Source: Zonotrichia leucophrys gambelii (taxonomy: Eukaryota; Chordata; Aves; Passeriformes; Passerellidae). Taken from it: a stretch of 64,000 nt of DNA. Within the stretch, counting starts at the first letter, position 1, and every line of letters begins with the position of its first letter. Of this stretch, positions 51,868-61,020 are shown one piece after another. The stretch is taken from positions 4,030,001 to 4,094,000 of the forward strand of contig NC_088175.1 in the NCBI RefSeq assembly GCF_028769735.1, written 5' to 3'. The notes beneath the pieces are model-generated. The model was not told the origin of the DNA, did no database searches, and saw nothing but the letters and a program-made list of their open reading frames with translations. The position numbers and the translations under genes are program-made.

Positions 51868-52270
51868 AGCTCTGTGGGAACCCAGAACATTCCTCTGGCA
51901 GTCCAGGACAGTCAGGACCCCTGCCAGGGGGCTCAGAAGCCCTGGCATGAAGCCCAAAACACCTGTGGGTTTGATTACGACCCGTGGAGAAAATTACCAA
52001 CCTTATATGAAGAACTGCAAGCCAGAAAAGTTTAAGTAGAATAATAGTGAAGTTATTGCAGGGTGAAAAAGTAGATTTTGGGATTTCTGGTATGGGGGTT
52101 CAGGAGGCAAGATGGAGGGAACTGGGCGCATCCAGCCTTTCTCCTTCTTCTTGGCCTCCTCTTCTGCTGTGATGTTGGCACTTTTAGATTGGTTTAGAGT
52201 AGAAGCTCACTGTCTAACATAGGTATAGGTATTGGGAAGTTATTGTAAACATTGTACATGTAGGTTTTAG

Positions 52271-52277
52271 TATAAAG
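52271..52277 (+). promoter_or_regulatory. TATA box of family D LTR (second copy)
   Basis: TATAAAG, 100 bp before AATAAA (52371-52376), the same spacing as in the copy at 27.8 kb. Confidence 0.55.
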
Positions 52278-52370
52278 ACAACACCGCCCTGAGGGCAGGC
52301 AGAGTGCCTGGAACTGTCCTGCTGAATGGACCTCGGCAGGGCAGGAGAAAATTTTTTATAGATAAGACAC

Positions 52371-52376
52371 AATAAA
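52371..52376 (+). promoter_or_regulatory. LTR polyadenylation signal AATAAA
   Basis: AATAAA within the second family D LTR, about 105 bp before its end. Confidence 0.6.
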
Positions 52377-52486
52377 CAAACGAGAAATGAAGAGCCCTGA
52401 CTCCTTCTTTGAGTGCCTGGCTGGGTAAAGAGACTTTTGAACTTTTCTCAGAGTCACTGTGACAAGCTAGAGATCCCAACAAGCTC

Positions 52487-52812
52487 TTTGCTTGCTAACT
52501 GCCTTGCAGGGAGAGAAGAGGAGAGCAGTGTGAGGTTCCACAGGAGTGTCTTTATTGATCTTCTGCAAAGGTTGTCAGGGACAGCTCTTCTGCCAAGCTG
52601 GGCAAAAGTAGGGGTTTTTATAGGGTACAGGAGTTTTAGAAATTGTCCAGTAGTAGGGGTGGAGGGGAATGTGACGTATAGTCTTACAGAGAGATAAACA
52701 CCTTCTGAAGGTGGAAAAAGGGGCTTCTCTAAGCTCCAGTCATCATGACTCAGCATTTCCTATCTTAGGCTGCCATGAAGGCCTTGCAGGCCCCGTGCCT
52801 GCTACAAACACC
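52487..52812 (-). mobile_element. ERV LTR, family F, minus strand, ends approximate
   Basis: Read on the minus strand this segment has the layout of a short-R retroviral LTR. It opens TGTAGCAGGCACGGGGCC (complement of 52806 leftwards). A TATA box TATAAAA (complement of 52616-52622) lies about 190 bp on, and AATAAA (complement of 52551-52556) about 65 bp later, followed by a C/T-rich U5 part. It lies directly between the family D LTR on its left and the family C-like LTR on its right. No clean target-site duplication was found, so it may have been cut by its neighbours' insertion. Confidence 0.7.
52551..52556 (-). promoter_or_regulatory. LTR polyadenylation signal AATAAA
   Basis: TTTATT on plus, AATAAA on minus, 60-70 bp downstream (minus sense) of a TATAAAA box at 52616-52622. 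The pair fixes the orientation of the family F LTR. Confidence 0.6.
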
Positions 52813-53215
52813 TGTGGAGGGATAGAATGTAAGAAAATAGTGCAGAAGGCAGTCCCACACCTGAGGAGTTGCAGCTGTACTAATCACCAAAGATTAGGAA
52901 CAGCCCTGCCCTCAACAGGCCACAGCTGTGTCCAATAAGAAGCCAAGTGCTACAAAAGAGTATGTGAGCTAGGTGAGGTGAGAGTTGGGGTTTGTTTGTT
53001 GTGCTGTGAGGGGCTGTCCATGAGAAATCACTGAGAAGATATGGGACTTCTGAAATAAGATGACAACAAACACCCACCTTGCGTGAGCGTGACCGTGACC
53101 CAAACCCCAGTGGGAGCTCCCGCAGACATGGGGGTAACTCCCTGCTGCTGCACCATCCAGAGAGTCCATGAGGAAAATCTGAAGTAGAATAAACCTTTCA
53201 GTGTGGCTGGCTGCA
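52813..53215 (+). mobile_element. LTR related to family C, plus strand, right end uncertain
   Basis: It starts TGTGGAGGGATAGAATGTAA. The first part follows the LTR at 22.3 kb: 'gttgcagctg', 'aatcacc.aagattaggaaca', 'caacaggccacagctgt' and 'ccaataagaagc', with the TATA box changed to TACAAAAG. From about 53075 it no longer resembles that copy and instead reaches AATAAA at 53189-53194 with 'gtgtggctggctgca' after it, a plausible R/U5 end. An alternative is a shorter insertion ending at 53068, since AACACC occurs at 52807-52812 and again at 53069-53074. I cannot decide between the two. Confidence 0.65.
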
Positions 53216-53431
53216 TTCAGATGCAAATTGTTTGTAAAGCTGGAGATTATCACAGTGCCATGGGACCACAATGACCTGTCCTGAGCCTTGTGTAGGACAC
53301 CTCAAATCAGCTTTGCCACTGCCTGTGCCAGGCGGGCACTGAGCCCTTCTAATCTGCCCTCTATTGCTCCAATTAACTGGGGACAGCCCCTGAGGCTTGA
53401 GTGTGTTTGCATCAACAGTCTGAGCATTAGG

Positions 53432-53478
53432 CATAATGAGGAGAAAAATAAAACCATCCCACATAATGAGGAGAAAAA
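53432..53478 (+). repeat. 17-bp direct repeat, period 30
   Basis: CATAATGAGGAGAAAAA occurs at 53432-53448 and at 53462-53478. Confidence 0.9.
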
Positions 53479-53707
53479 GAAAATTCTGTGTGTGTTTACA
53501 TGAAAGCTAATTTTCTCGGGAAAAAGTAAAGATTATTTTTTCACCTTTCTTCATACTGCTGCAGGGAAGTACAGTAGCAGCAGTTGTAAAGCAAATTTTA
53601 ATGATATGCTTGAATGTCACAGTTAAATCTCTGACAAGTTTTTACAATGGCAGCATTTTGATCTTTTTTATCTTTCTTCTTATTTGACCCTCGAGATTAC
53701 AATCAAA

Positions 53708-53735
53708 AGCTTTCTTTTTTTCTTTTTTTTTTTCT
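53708..53735 (+). repeat. T-rich low-complexity tract
   Basis: Runs of T broken by single C residues. Confidence 0.7.
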
Positions 53736-56700
53736 TCACATTAAAACATTGAAACTTAACATTAAATATATCTGGAAATTGACAAAGTCTGTGATTCAAA
53801 ATGAAACAGGGAGATTACAAATACTGACACCATTTGAGAAAAAAAGTTTAAAAATTTAATTATCTTTTAATTTCTTGTATTTGCATATATCATAGAGTGT
53901 TTGGAGGAAGTCTCATTCTTTGCAATTTTACCTGCTTATCTGTGTAATGACACCTGACTGTGCAGCTCCCACTGGTCATTTCAGTCATTTCAGCAAGAAT
54001 TTGAGTGCAAGGATGTTCTGTGAATGCTCATTTTCCCCTGGCTACTTCAAAGGCACTTGGGAGAAAGCAAGGAATTTCCAAGAAGGGCTGGCTGTACCAA
54101 CTGCCCAAGCAACATTTGCAGCAGGGGCAGTGACAAAGCTCAGAGAACAGGACCCTGTATGTTTGCATCAGGATTAAACCAGAAACCTCCAGAGCAAAAT
54201 CAAAGCATGAAGGAGCCAGGGGGTGCTGGTTGGGGTACAACAGATTCAGAGCCTTGAAGTACAAGGCAAAGAGGCAGAGATGAAAAATGAACTCTGGCTG
54301 GGAAGATACCCAGTGGTATAAAAGTTCCCCATCTTTGTCTTGCATAGTACAGACGTGAAAAAGCACAGAGGTTTGGAAGAGTTCCTGGAAAACAGTGAGC
54401 AGCTGCTCAGTGCCACGTGTGGACAAGGAGTGCCCTGGGTGCCCCACAGGGCCAACAGAAGGACAGGAGATCCCACTGTGCCCAAGGCAATGGCCCAGGA
54501 GAGTGTGGGGAACAGGCTGGAATGCTGTCAGCTCACTAAACCATTCCCTTAAAACAGACTCCTTCCATACAATCTGCTTAGAGAAATACCCAGAACAGGG
54601 CAGCTCCTCTCTGCCTGCATTTTTTGTGCTAAACTCAGAGGAGAATTATCTTCAAAATTCACCCACGCACTAGCCCCAGTGAGGAGTTTTACCTGCTCAG
54701 AGGGATCCCTTCTGCTTGCCTGAGAGGGGCATGGGAGGGATAGGGAGGAAGGGAGAGCATTTAATCCTGCTCATAATTGCACAAAGCAGTGTGGTGCTCT
54801 GAGCCCTCACACCCAAACAGAGCAATGCAGGACCAATAGGAGAGCAGCTGTTGGGCAGCTCTCACTCCTGTCTGTTTTGTCATGGTAAAGGAAAAATAAG
54901 GATAATGATATCCATAACTCTTCATGAGCACTTTAAACCTGAAGCTATCTTGGTGCAGCTTAAATCAATATAATATCTGAAATTTTCCTTTCTGAACCCT
55001 TTTTTTTTCTTCTTAAATGGCAGCTTCCTGAATAATTTTCGGCTGTCAGAAAAAAGAAAAAAAAAACCCAAACAGCACCATGGTTCTTCCTTTCTCAGTC
55101 CTGATAAATAGATGTGAGTCTGCTGAGAAGGAATTCCAGTCAGCTTAGATGTTTGTTATACTTGCATTTACTCCTCCTAATATCTCAAAGATTTCTTTGC
55201 CCTTTCTGATCTTGGCTGAAACTCAGCCAAGGTCCATTAATAAAAAATAGCAGCATAAATTGAAAGTTTTCCAGGAATTCCTTGTTGTGGCCTTAAGTAC
55301 AAAAGTATCTTTTTTTCTTCAAAGAGATTTCTTAAAGTTTCATAAAACTATTAGTCTCATCCATTGAAGTGTTCCTTTCAAAAATCCTTGTTGCTGTTGA
55401 AAGTCCATGGCATCACTTTAGTTTAATCACAGAGTTTTCTAGAGAGGTCTATGGTTCTGTGTCCTTCCTTCACCTGCAGAGTCTGAGGTCTGTCTGTTGT
55501 AACTTTACCTGCACCACTGCAATTCAATAAAATATGTGGGAGAAATGTACAGTCCAGGTTAAATTTTTAGTCTTATTCCATGAAAGAATTCATTTCCTTC
55601 AAAAATTCATTTCAGGGCCATATAATACTGACACTGCATTTCTCTGTGTTTTTAAGGATGTAGAGAAAGTTGGTCTCAGTTCTCTGGGATTTTAATTGCT
55701 GACCATATATCACCCCTGTGTTATAACAAAGCAAAGTCTAACAGGACAGCAGATATGGATTAATTTGGGAGGCAGAGCTCATGACCGTTCATTTTCCCTC
55801 TACTACTGATGCCATTTTGCCCATATGAGGAGATCACACAGTGATGTTGCTGCCAGCACACCTTGCTGTATGGCAGCAGGGACTCCTGAGATAGGGCAAA
55901 AGAGCTGAGAAGTTGGAAAATGAGAGTTCTGACCCAAGGACCTGACACCAGTTAATAGATTTAGTACTAAATGTAAATTATTGCTAATATAAGAAAGTGG
56001 AAGACAATTTTAGCTGTTAATGAGAACAAGTATGAAGTAATTATTTCTTGCCAGTTTTAATGAGAGACAGCAAAGAATGTACCAACGGATTATCACTTTA
56101 TGCCTCTGTATTTGCTGGAATGAAGCTCCATGTTGGAGCACAAAAGATAATACAGGCAAGATGGAAAAATAACCTAAAAAGCCCTGCTGTGAGAACATCT
56201 GTAAAAGTCAAATGCTAAATGAATTCAAGCTCTGCAAATGTTTGGCATTGGCTTTATTTATGCATTTTTAACACATCCAACACAATCTTGATTTGAGAAG
56301 GAACAATAATGTTATACCAAGTAATTTGTTGATAATAAGTTCTGTCTGGTTTTTGTAATTAAAAAAATGATTAAGAAAGGCTAAGTCATTAATGCCTAAA
56401 CTGCTGCTGCTGGGATATGCACAGTAACACACAATTTATAAACTTTTGGCAGAGGGATTTATTTACTGATGCTTTTTCAAGAAACTTCTTTCTTTATGGT
56501 ATTTATAGAATGTGAGAAATAATAGACTGTGATTATGAGCAGAGAAGAGCAATCATCCTGATAAATGCCAGTGAATTGTAAAACTAGACCAATTACTAGA
56601 CCATTGCATAAGGATACAACTGCTGAATCTTGCAGCTCAGCTACTTTGTCTTTGCATATTCATTATCTCAAGGATAGATAGTCAGGTTTGGCAGGTGGTA

Positions 56701-56791
56701 TGGGGAGCATTGGAGAAGGCACAGCTTCTATGGCAAACCCAATGCTCAAGTTCTCAGTCTCAGAAAATGGTCATTTTTTCATCGAGTGGTT

Positions 56792-56862
56792 TTGTTTTGT
56801 TTGGGGTTTTTTGGTTTTGTTGGATTTTTTTGTTTTCTTTGGGGGGGGGGGGTTTGTGTATC
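56792..56862 (+). repeat. G/T-rich low-complexity tract with an eleven-G run
   Basis: Repeated TTTTG and TTGG units followed by a run of about eleven G residues (about 56840-56851), with only single A or C interruptions. Its reverse strand is C/A-rich, like the tract at 9.76 kb. Confidence 0.8.
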
Positions 56863-58602
56863 TATTTGACAGTTCTAAGCAAAGGCAGAAACAGAAGGGA
56901 ATGGAGCCGGTCCACTGACATAAACAGAAGCAGAAATCATAGGATGTCCTTTCACCCCATGTCACAGGAAGGCACAGACTGGTGTCTCAACACTCCAAAT
57001 ACAACAGAATACTTGAGGAAATTTTTAATATCACATCTAGTGCCGAGTAAATGCGTAAAATGTATCTCATTGTCAAGTGGGATGTGTGTACCAGCCTGGG
57101 CTGTGAGTCTGTAAAAAGGTCTGTAAAATGCATCCCCTTCTCTGCTTGTGGGATGGAAGCCAGAACCCCAAGTCAGCTGCAGCAGTTTTGGTGAAGAAAT
57201 GCTGATTCAAAAAATTATTTGCCCACAGCAGACCACCCCTCTTTGAAATTCATGTAGTTTATGACTTGGGGAAAACCCTTTCCAAATAATTTTTTTAATT
57301 TTATCACAAGTGTCACAAGGTTCCTTTCTCAATTGCTTTGTCTTTCATTGCAATGCATGAAATAAGGGTAAAAGTCTGCAGGGCTTTTACAAAGAGTAAA
57401 CAGCCAGGGTAAAACAGACCTTTCTCTCTCTATGGATATTTAAGTAGATGTAGATATTTCATGTATTACAGATGTTTCTATCATAAACACATCTCTCTGA
57501 GTGCATTATCATTGAGGACCAAACCACATATCTTTTGAGAAAGCAAAAATTTTCAAATCTAGTGTAGGTAGGGATAGATTTAGGCTCAGGACTGTATTAT
57601 GTTGGAATCAACACTATAGTTTTCTTTACCTACCTTCAGAGCAATTTGGTGTAGACTTTTTCATGAACTGGAGATAAAATTTATTCTCTGCTACAGTAAA
57701 ATCTATTAAGATCTATCAAACTTCTGACAAATCACTTTCTGCTTGGTAATGCCACCTAAGAACAGCCAGAGGCTTTAAAATTTATTATGGCCCTTGCTGA
57801 GCAGCAGCATGGATCCTAGATTACTCTTGTAAAAATTATGAAATTATGTCAATACAGTTCTTATATTTTCCTCCACAAGGACAGTATAGGAGATAATGAG
57901 AGAATACCAGGAATCAAAGCTTTTGCTTTAGAAAGATTTACAGCTGCAGCTTCATACCATAAGTCAACACTGAATAATTAAAAGACTTGTAATTAAAGGC
58001 TAATTCAGTATTGATTGTGTCCTAGAGCAAGGGGGCCAGTTCACTGCTCTCTCACCATCCTGTGTGAGCTTCATCAGCCAGACAGCAAGAGTGCAATTAC
58101 CCTAAGCAGCCTTCAGCAGTGGGATGGCATCTCCTCCAGCCCATTCTGGTGGGATGTGGGGGCACAGTGGTTATCTCACAAGGTCCTCAGTATCACACAT
58201 CCCCTCAGACCACTCTGTGCTCCAAAAGAAATCATCAAGTCTATTTCATTTGGGAAAGTGAAGGCATGGATTCTTCAGTCCAGTTGTGTTCCTGGGTCTC
58301 TGCTCCCTCTCTTCATGGTTCCTGTGATGGCCCATTTTGGGATGAGCACCTTTTTCAGGGTCTCTGGTCACTGCCTCCAGTGCTTTTCATAAGCATGTTC
58401 AGAGCTGCTGTCTGATTAGGGGAATAAATGAAAAAGGAAGGGTCATGGGCACCTGTTATCCAGTCTGCAGACCCATCTGCACCTCTGCAGCCATGCACAT
58501 CATTTACACAGACTTTCTGGGAGGGGAAGACTTCAGTTTGGTGGTGCACACACAGAACTTACCATTGCCCTGATGAAGAGGGAGAGACAATGTGTCTTTG
58601 AT

Positions 58603-58642
58603 GGCTTCAAAATGGCAAAGGTGGCTTCAATATGGCAGAGGT
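58603..58642 (+). repeat. 20-bp tandem duplication
   Basis: Unit GGCTTCAAAATGGCAAAGGT (58603-58622) is followed by GGCTTCAATATGGCAGAGGT (58623-58642), two differences in 20, then the start of a third unit (GGCT). Confidence 0.9.
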
Positions 58643-59907
58643 GGCTGTCAAAATTCAGGACGTTCCATTTCTCTCTATGACACCTTGATGATTCTCTGAT
58701 TAAATTTCACTGGCCCTTAAGTAGTCTATCCCCACCAATCAATTGATTTTTTTTTTACCTTACAGGATCTCATATGCCTCCTGTATGCATTATATATCAT
58801 GGAAATTAGGTCATATTTAATATACTGAATCATAAACATTAGAGATGGAAAATCTCACTGAGCCATCAAATTCATTCCTTTGTCAGTGGAAAAAGGTTCC
58901 CATGTAGAATAGAATTTAATTTTTAACATATAATATGTTCATTCCTAAAATGTTTCTTTTTTTAGTTGTTATTCCACAAAACTCATTTAGTCCTAGCTAC
59001 CAGGGATTTTTATGGTTATGTGAATTTTCTTTTAGAAACTTCACTATACAACTTTTAATTATATCTCCACATTGCTCTATCTCCAGAAAATAGCATTTGC
59101 AGGTAATAATCATATGCCTTCTTTCCAGTACTATTCAAAATATGAAAAGATGGGACTAAATACGGAAACAATCCTGTAATAGCTATTTGCAAAGATACCT
59201 AAATGCTCTGCATTTTGTTTGCTAGTCACGATTTTTTTTTTCCTTCTTTACAGTTTGGGAAACTGAAATAATCACTTTTCCTTTGAAAACCAACTTTTTC
59301 TTATTGGAATTGTTAATTACTTTTCATTTCTTATTATCATGAAAAAGTCTAAGACTGTGTTTTTTTTATAAAATCTGTCCTTTTATTTAGCTAAGATTAT
59401 GAACAAGAACAAGTTTGGATATTTAGACAAATATGTGTTTTGGACTCTTTCATGCATTACAAATCAATTCTTTTAGCTGACCTGATGGTTTTGAATCAGA
59501 TCAAAATATCAAACAACTTTGGCAGCAGGAAGCACTCCATTAGATATTCCTGCTTTTGAGGGCAAAAGAAACAAAAGTCTCTCTGGAAGACCCTTTGTGG
59601 TTTTTCTTCTCCCAGTGAGCATCAAGCCCAAGGAGAACCTTATTGCCAGAGTGTATTAAGGTGAGGACAAAATATTTTTTCATTTATATTTTAACTAGAG
59701 TGTACCAAAATGGGACAGTGCTGGATCACTGGGTGGGACTGATTATGCTGTGTTTTTTCTGTTACTGGGGAACACCTGGGGACAGAGACAGGAGACAGAG
59801 CCATCTGATAAACCTTGTGTTCTTCATCTGATCTTAGATAGCCTATTTTCTGGTATCATTGGGTACTCAGATAATGTAAAACTCAGAAAAACCAAGAAAA
59901 AATACAG

Positions 59908-60335
59908 ATCACAGGATCACAGACAGGTTACAGGTGTAAGGGACCTCTGGAAGTCATCTGGTCCCACTATTCTGCTCTGATACTGTCCCCTGGAGCAGGC
60001 AGGCTGTCCAGGATTGTGCTCTGATGACTTTTGAATCAGTCTGAGGTGGGAGACTCCACAACTATTTTGGGTAACCTGCTCCACTGGTCACCATCACAGT
60101 AAAAACCTGTTTTTCTGATGCTCAGACTGCATCTCCTGTATTTCAACTTGTGCCCTCTGGTCCTATCACTGGACAGCCCTGAAAAGGGCCTAGCTCTGTC
60201 CTCTTTGTACCCTATAAACCAGATATTCATAAGCACTTACAAGATCCCCCTGAACCTTCCAGCATGACCCCCTCAGCCACTCCTCCCAGCTCTGTGTCCT
60301 TTGCAAACTTGGTGAGGGTACCCTGATGGATGCAG
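59908..60335 (-). mobile_element. Old CR1 LINE fragment, minus strand
   Basis: On plus it begins 'atcacaggatcacagacagg', a worn complement of the CR1 tail, then 'gggacctctggaagtcatct', 'ggagcaggcaggctgtcca', 'gagactccacaactat', 'gggtaacctgctccactg', 'gtgccctctggtcctatcac' and 'cccctgaaccttccagcatg'. This order matches the 3' untranslated part of an older CR1 subfamily than the copy at 26.8 kb. It continues into 'ttgcaaacttggtgagggta', a block also found further 5' in old CR1. Many substitutions indicate great age. Confidence 0.85.
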
Positions 60336-61020
60336 ATAACCTTTCAGGCTTTTACAGAGTATTTGGAGCATAAAGAATGTGGCCAGAGAGGATGGCCTAT
60401 TTATGAATTTTGATAACATAGATTGCTTCCTCTTAAGGCTTCCCACCAACTTATTAGAACCTTTGGCTGCCAGACAAAGGGTAATTCCTGACCAGTTTTG
60501 CTAATTTTCCCACTTGCAGCAATGTCACCATCCTGCTTGACCTTTCAAATCGATTCATCTTGAGAGACATTATTGACTAATTTCCTGAAATTCAGGTAAA
60601 ATGTGCCCATTTTTAACCTTGTCCTTCCTTATGTACAGAAATTACCTTATCCTCTGGTACTAGCATTGCCATTAGTAAGCAATCAAAATTCTTCTCCAAA
60701 GGCTTTTCGATTTTATTTGCTCTTTCCACACTGATTTCAGTGATGTATTTCATCTAATCCTGGTGCTTTGTCAACTTTTTAATAGCACTGAGAGCTTTAA
60801 TTGCCTTATTATCTTCTCTTCTGCAGTGAGGGCTTTTTCTTTAGCATTTCTATTCCCCTCAAGGAAAGCATGGACTCTGGAATATTATAGATCCTCCATT
60901 TCCTGGGATGAAGAAATTGCCCAGACCCTTAAGGACATCTACTTCATCTCTCAGCAACATTTAATCTATCATGGCCCCTCTTTATCTTCCTAATAAATTT
61001 TCTTCTCAGGCAGCAAAGAC
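60336..61020 (-). mobile_element. Possible continuation of the old CR1
   Basis: Scattered fragments resemble the region of old CR1 elements that lies 5' of the 3' tail, in the right order, for example 'gatgtatttcatctaatcct'/'ggtgctttgtcaac' at about 60742-60775 and 'cccctctttatcttcctaat' at about 60975-60994. No single block is convincing on its own, so this is tentative; the sequence could be unrelated. Confidence 0.3.

Larger units (their letters stand above)
51873..52481 (+). mobile_element. Solo LTR, family D (second subtype), 609 bp, 5-bp TSD
   Basis: It starts TGTGGGAACCCAGAACATTC and ends GCTAGAGATCCCAACA. AGCTC flanks it exactly (51868-51872 and 52482-52486). TATAAAG is at 52271-52277 and AATAAA at 52371-52376, 100 bp apart. 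It is related to the LTR at 27.8 kb from the start to the polyadenylation signal ('gaggcaagatggagggaact', 'gatgttggcactttt', 'accgccctgagggcaggcag'), but the U5 ends differ. The preserved 'gggtttgattacgacccgtg' part is typical of an LTR common in songbirds. It forms the left member of a three-LTR cluster. Confidence 0.9.
53216..59907. other. Unique non-coding sequence
   Basis: No gene or transposon recognised in 6.7 kb. Small features are a 17-bp direct repeat at 53432/53462, a T-rich tract at 53708-53735, a G/T-rich tract at 56792-56862 and a 20-bp tandem duplication at 58603-58642. The largest frames (139 codons at 54028 minus and 56695 plus) have no recognisable domain; the second runs through the G/T tract. 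Confidence 0.55.
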
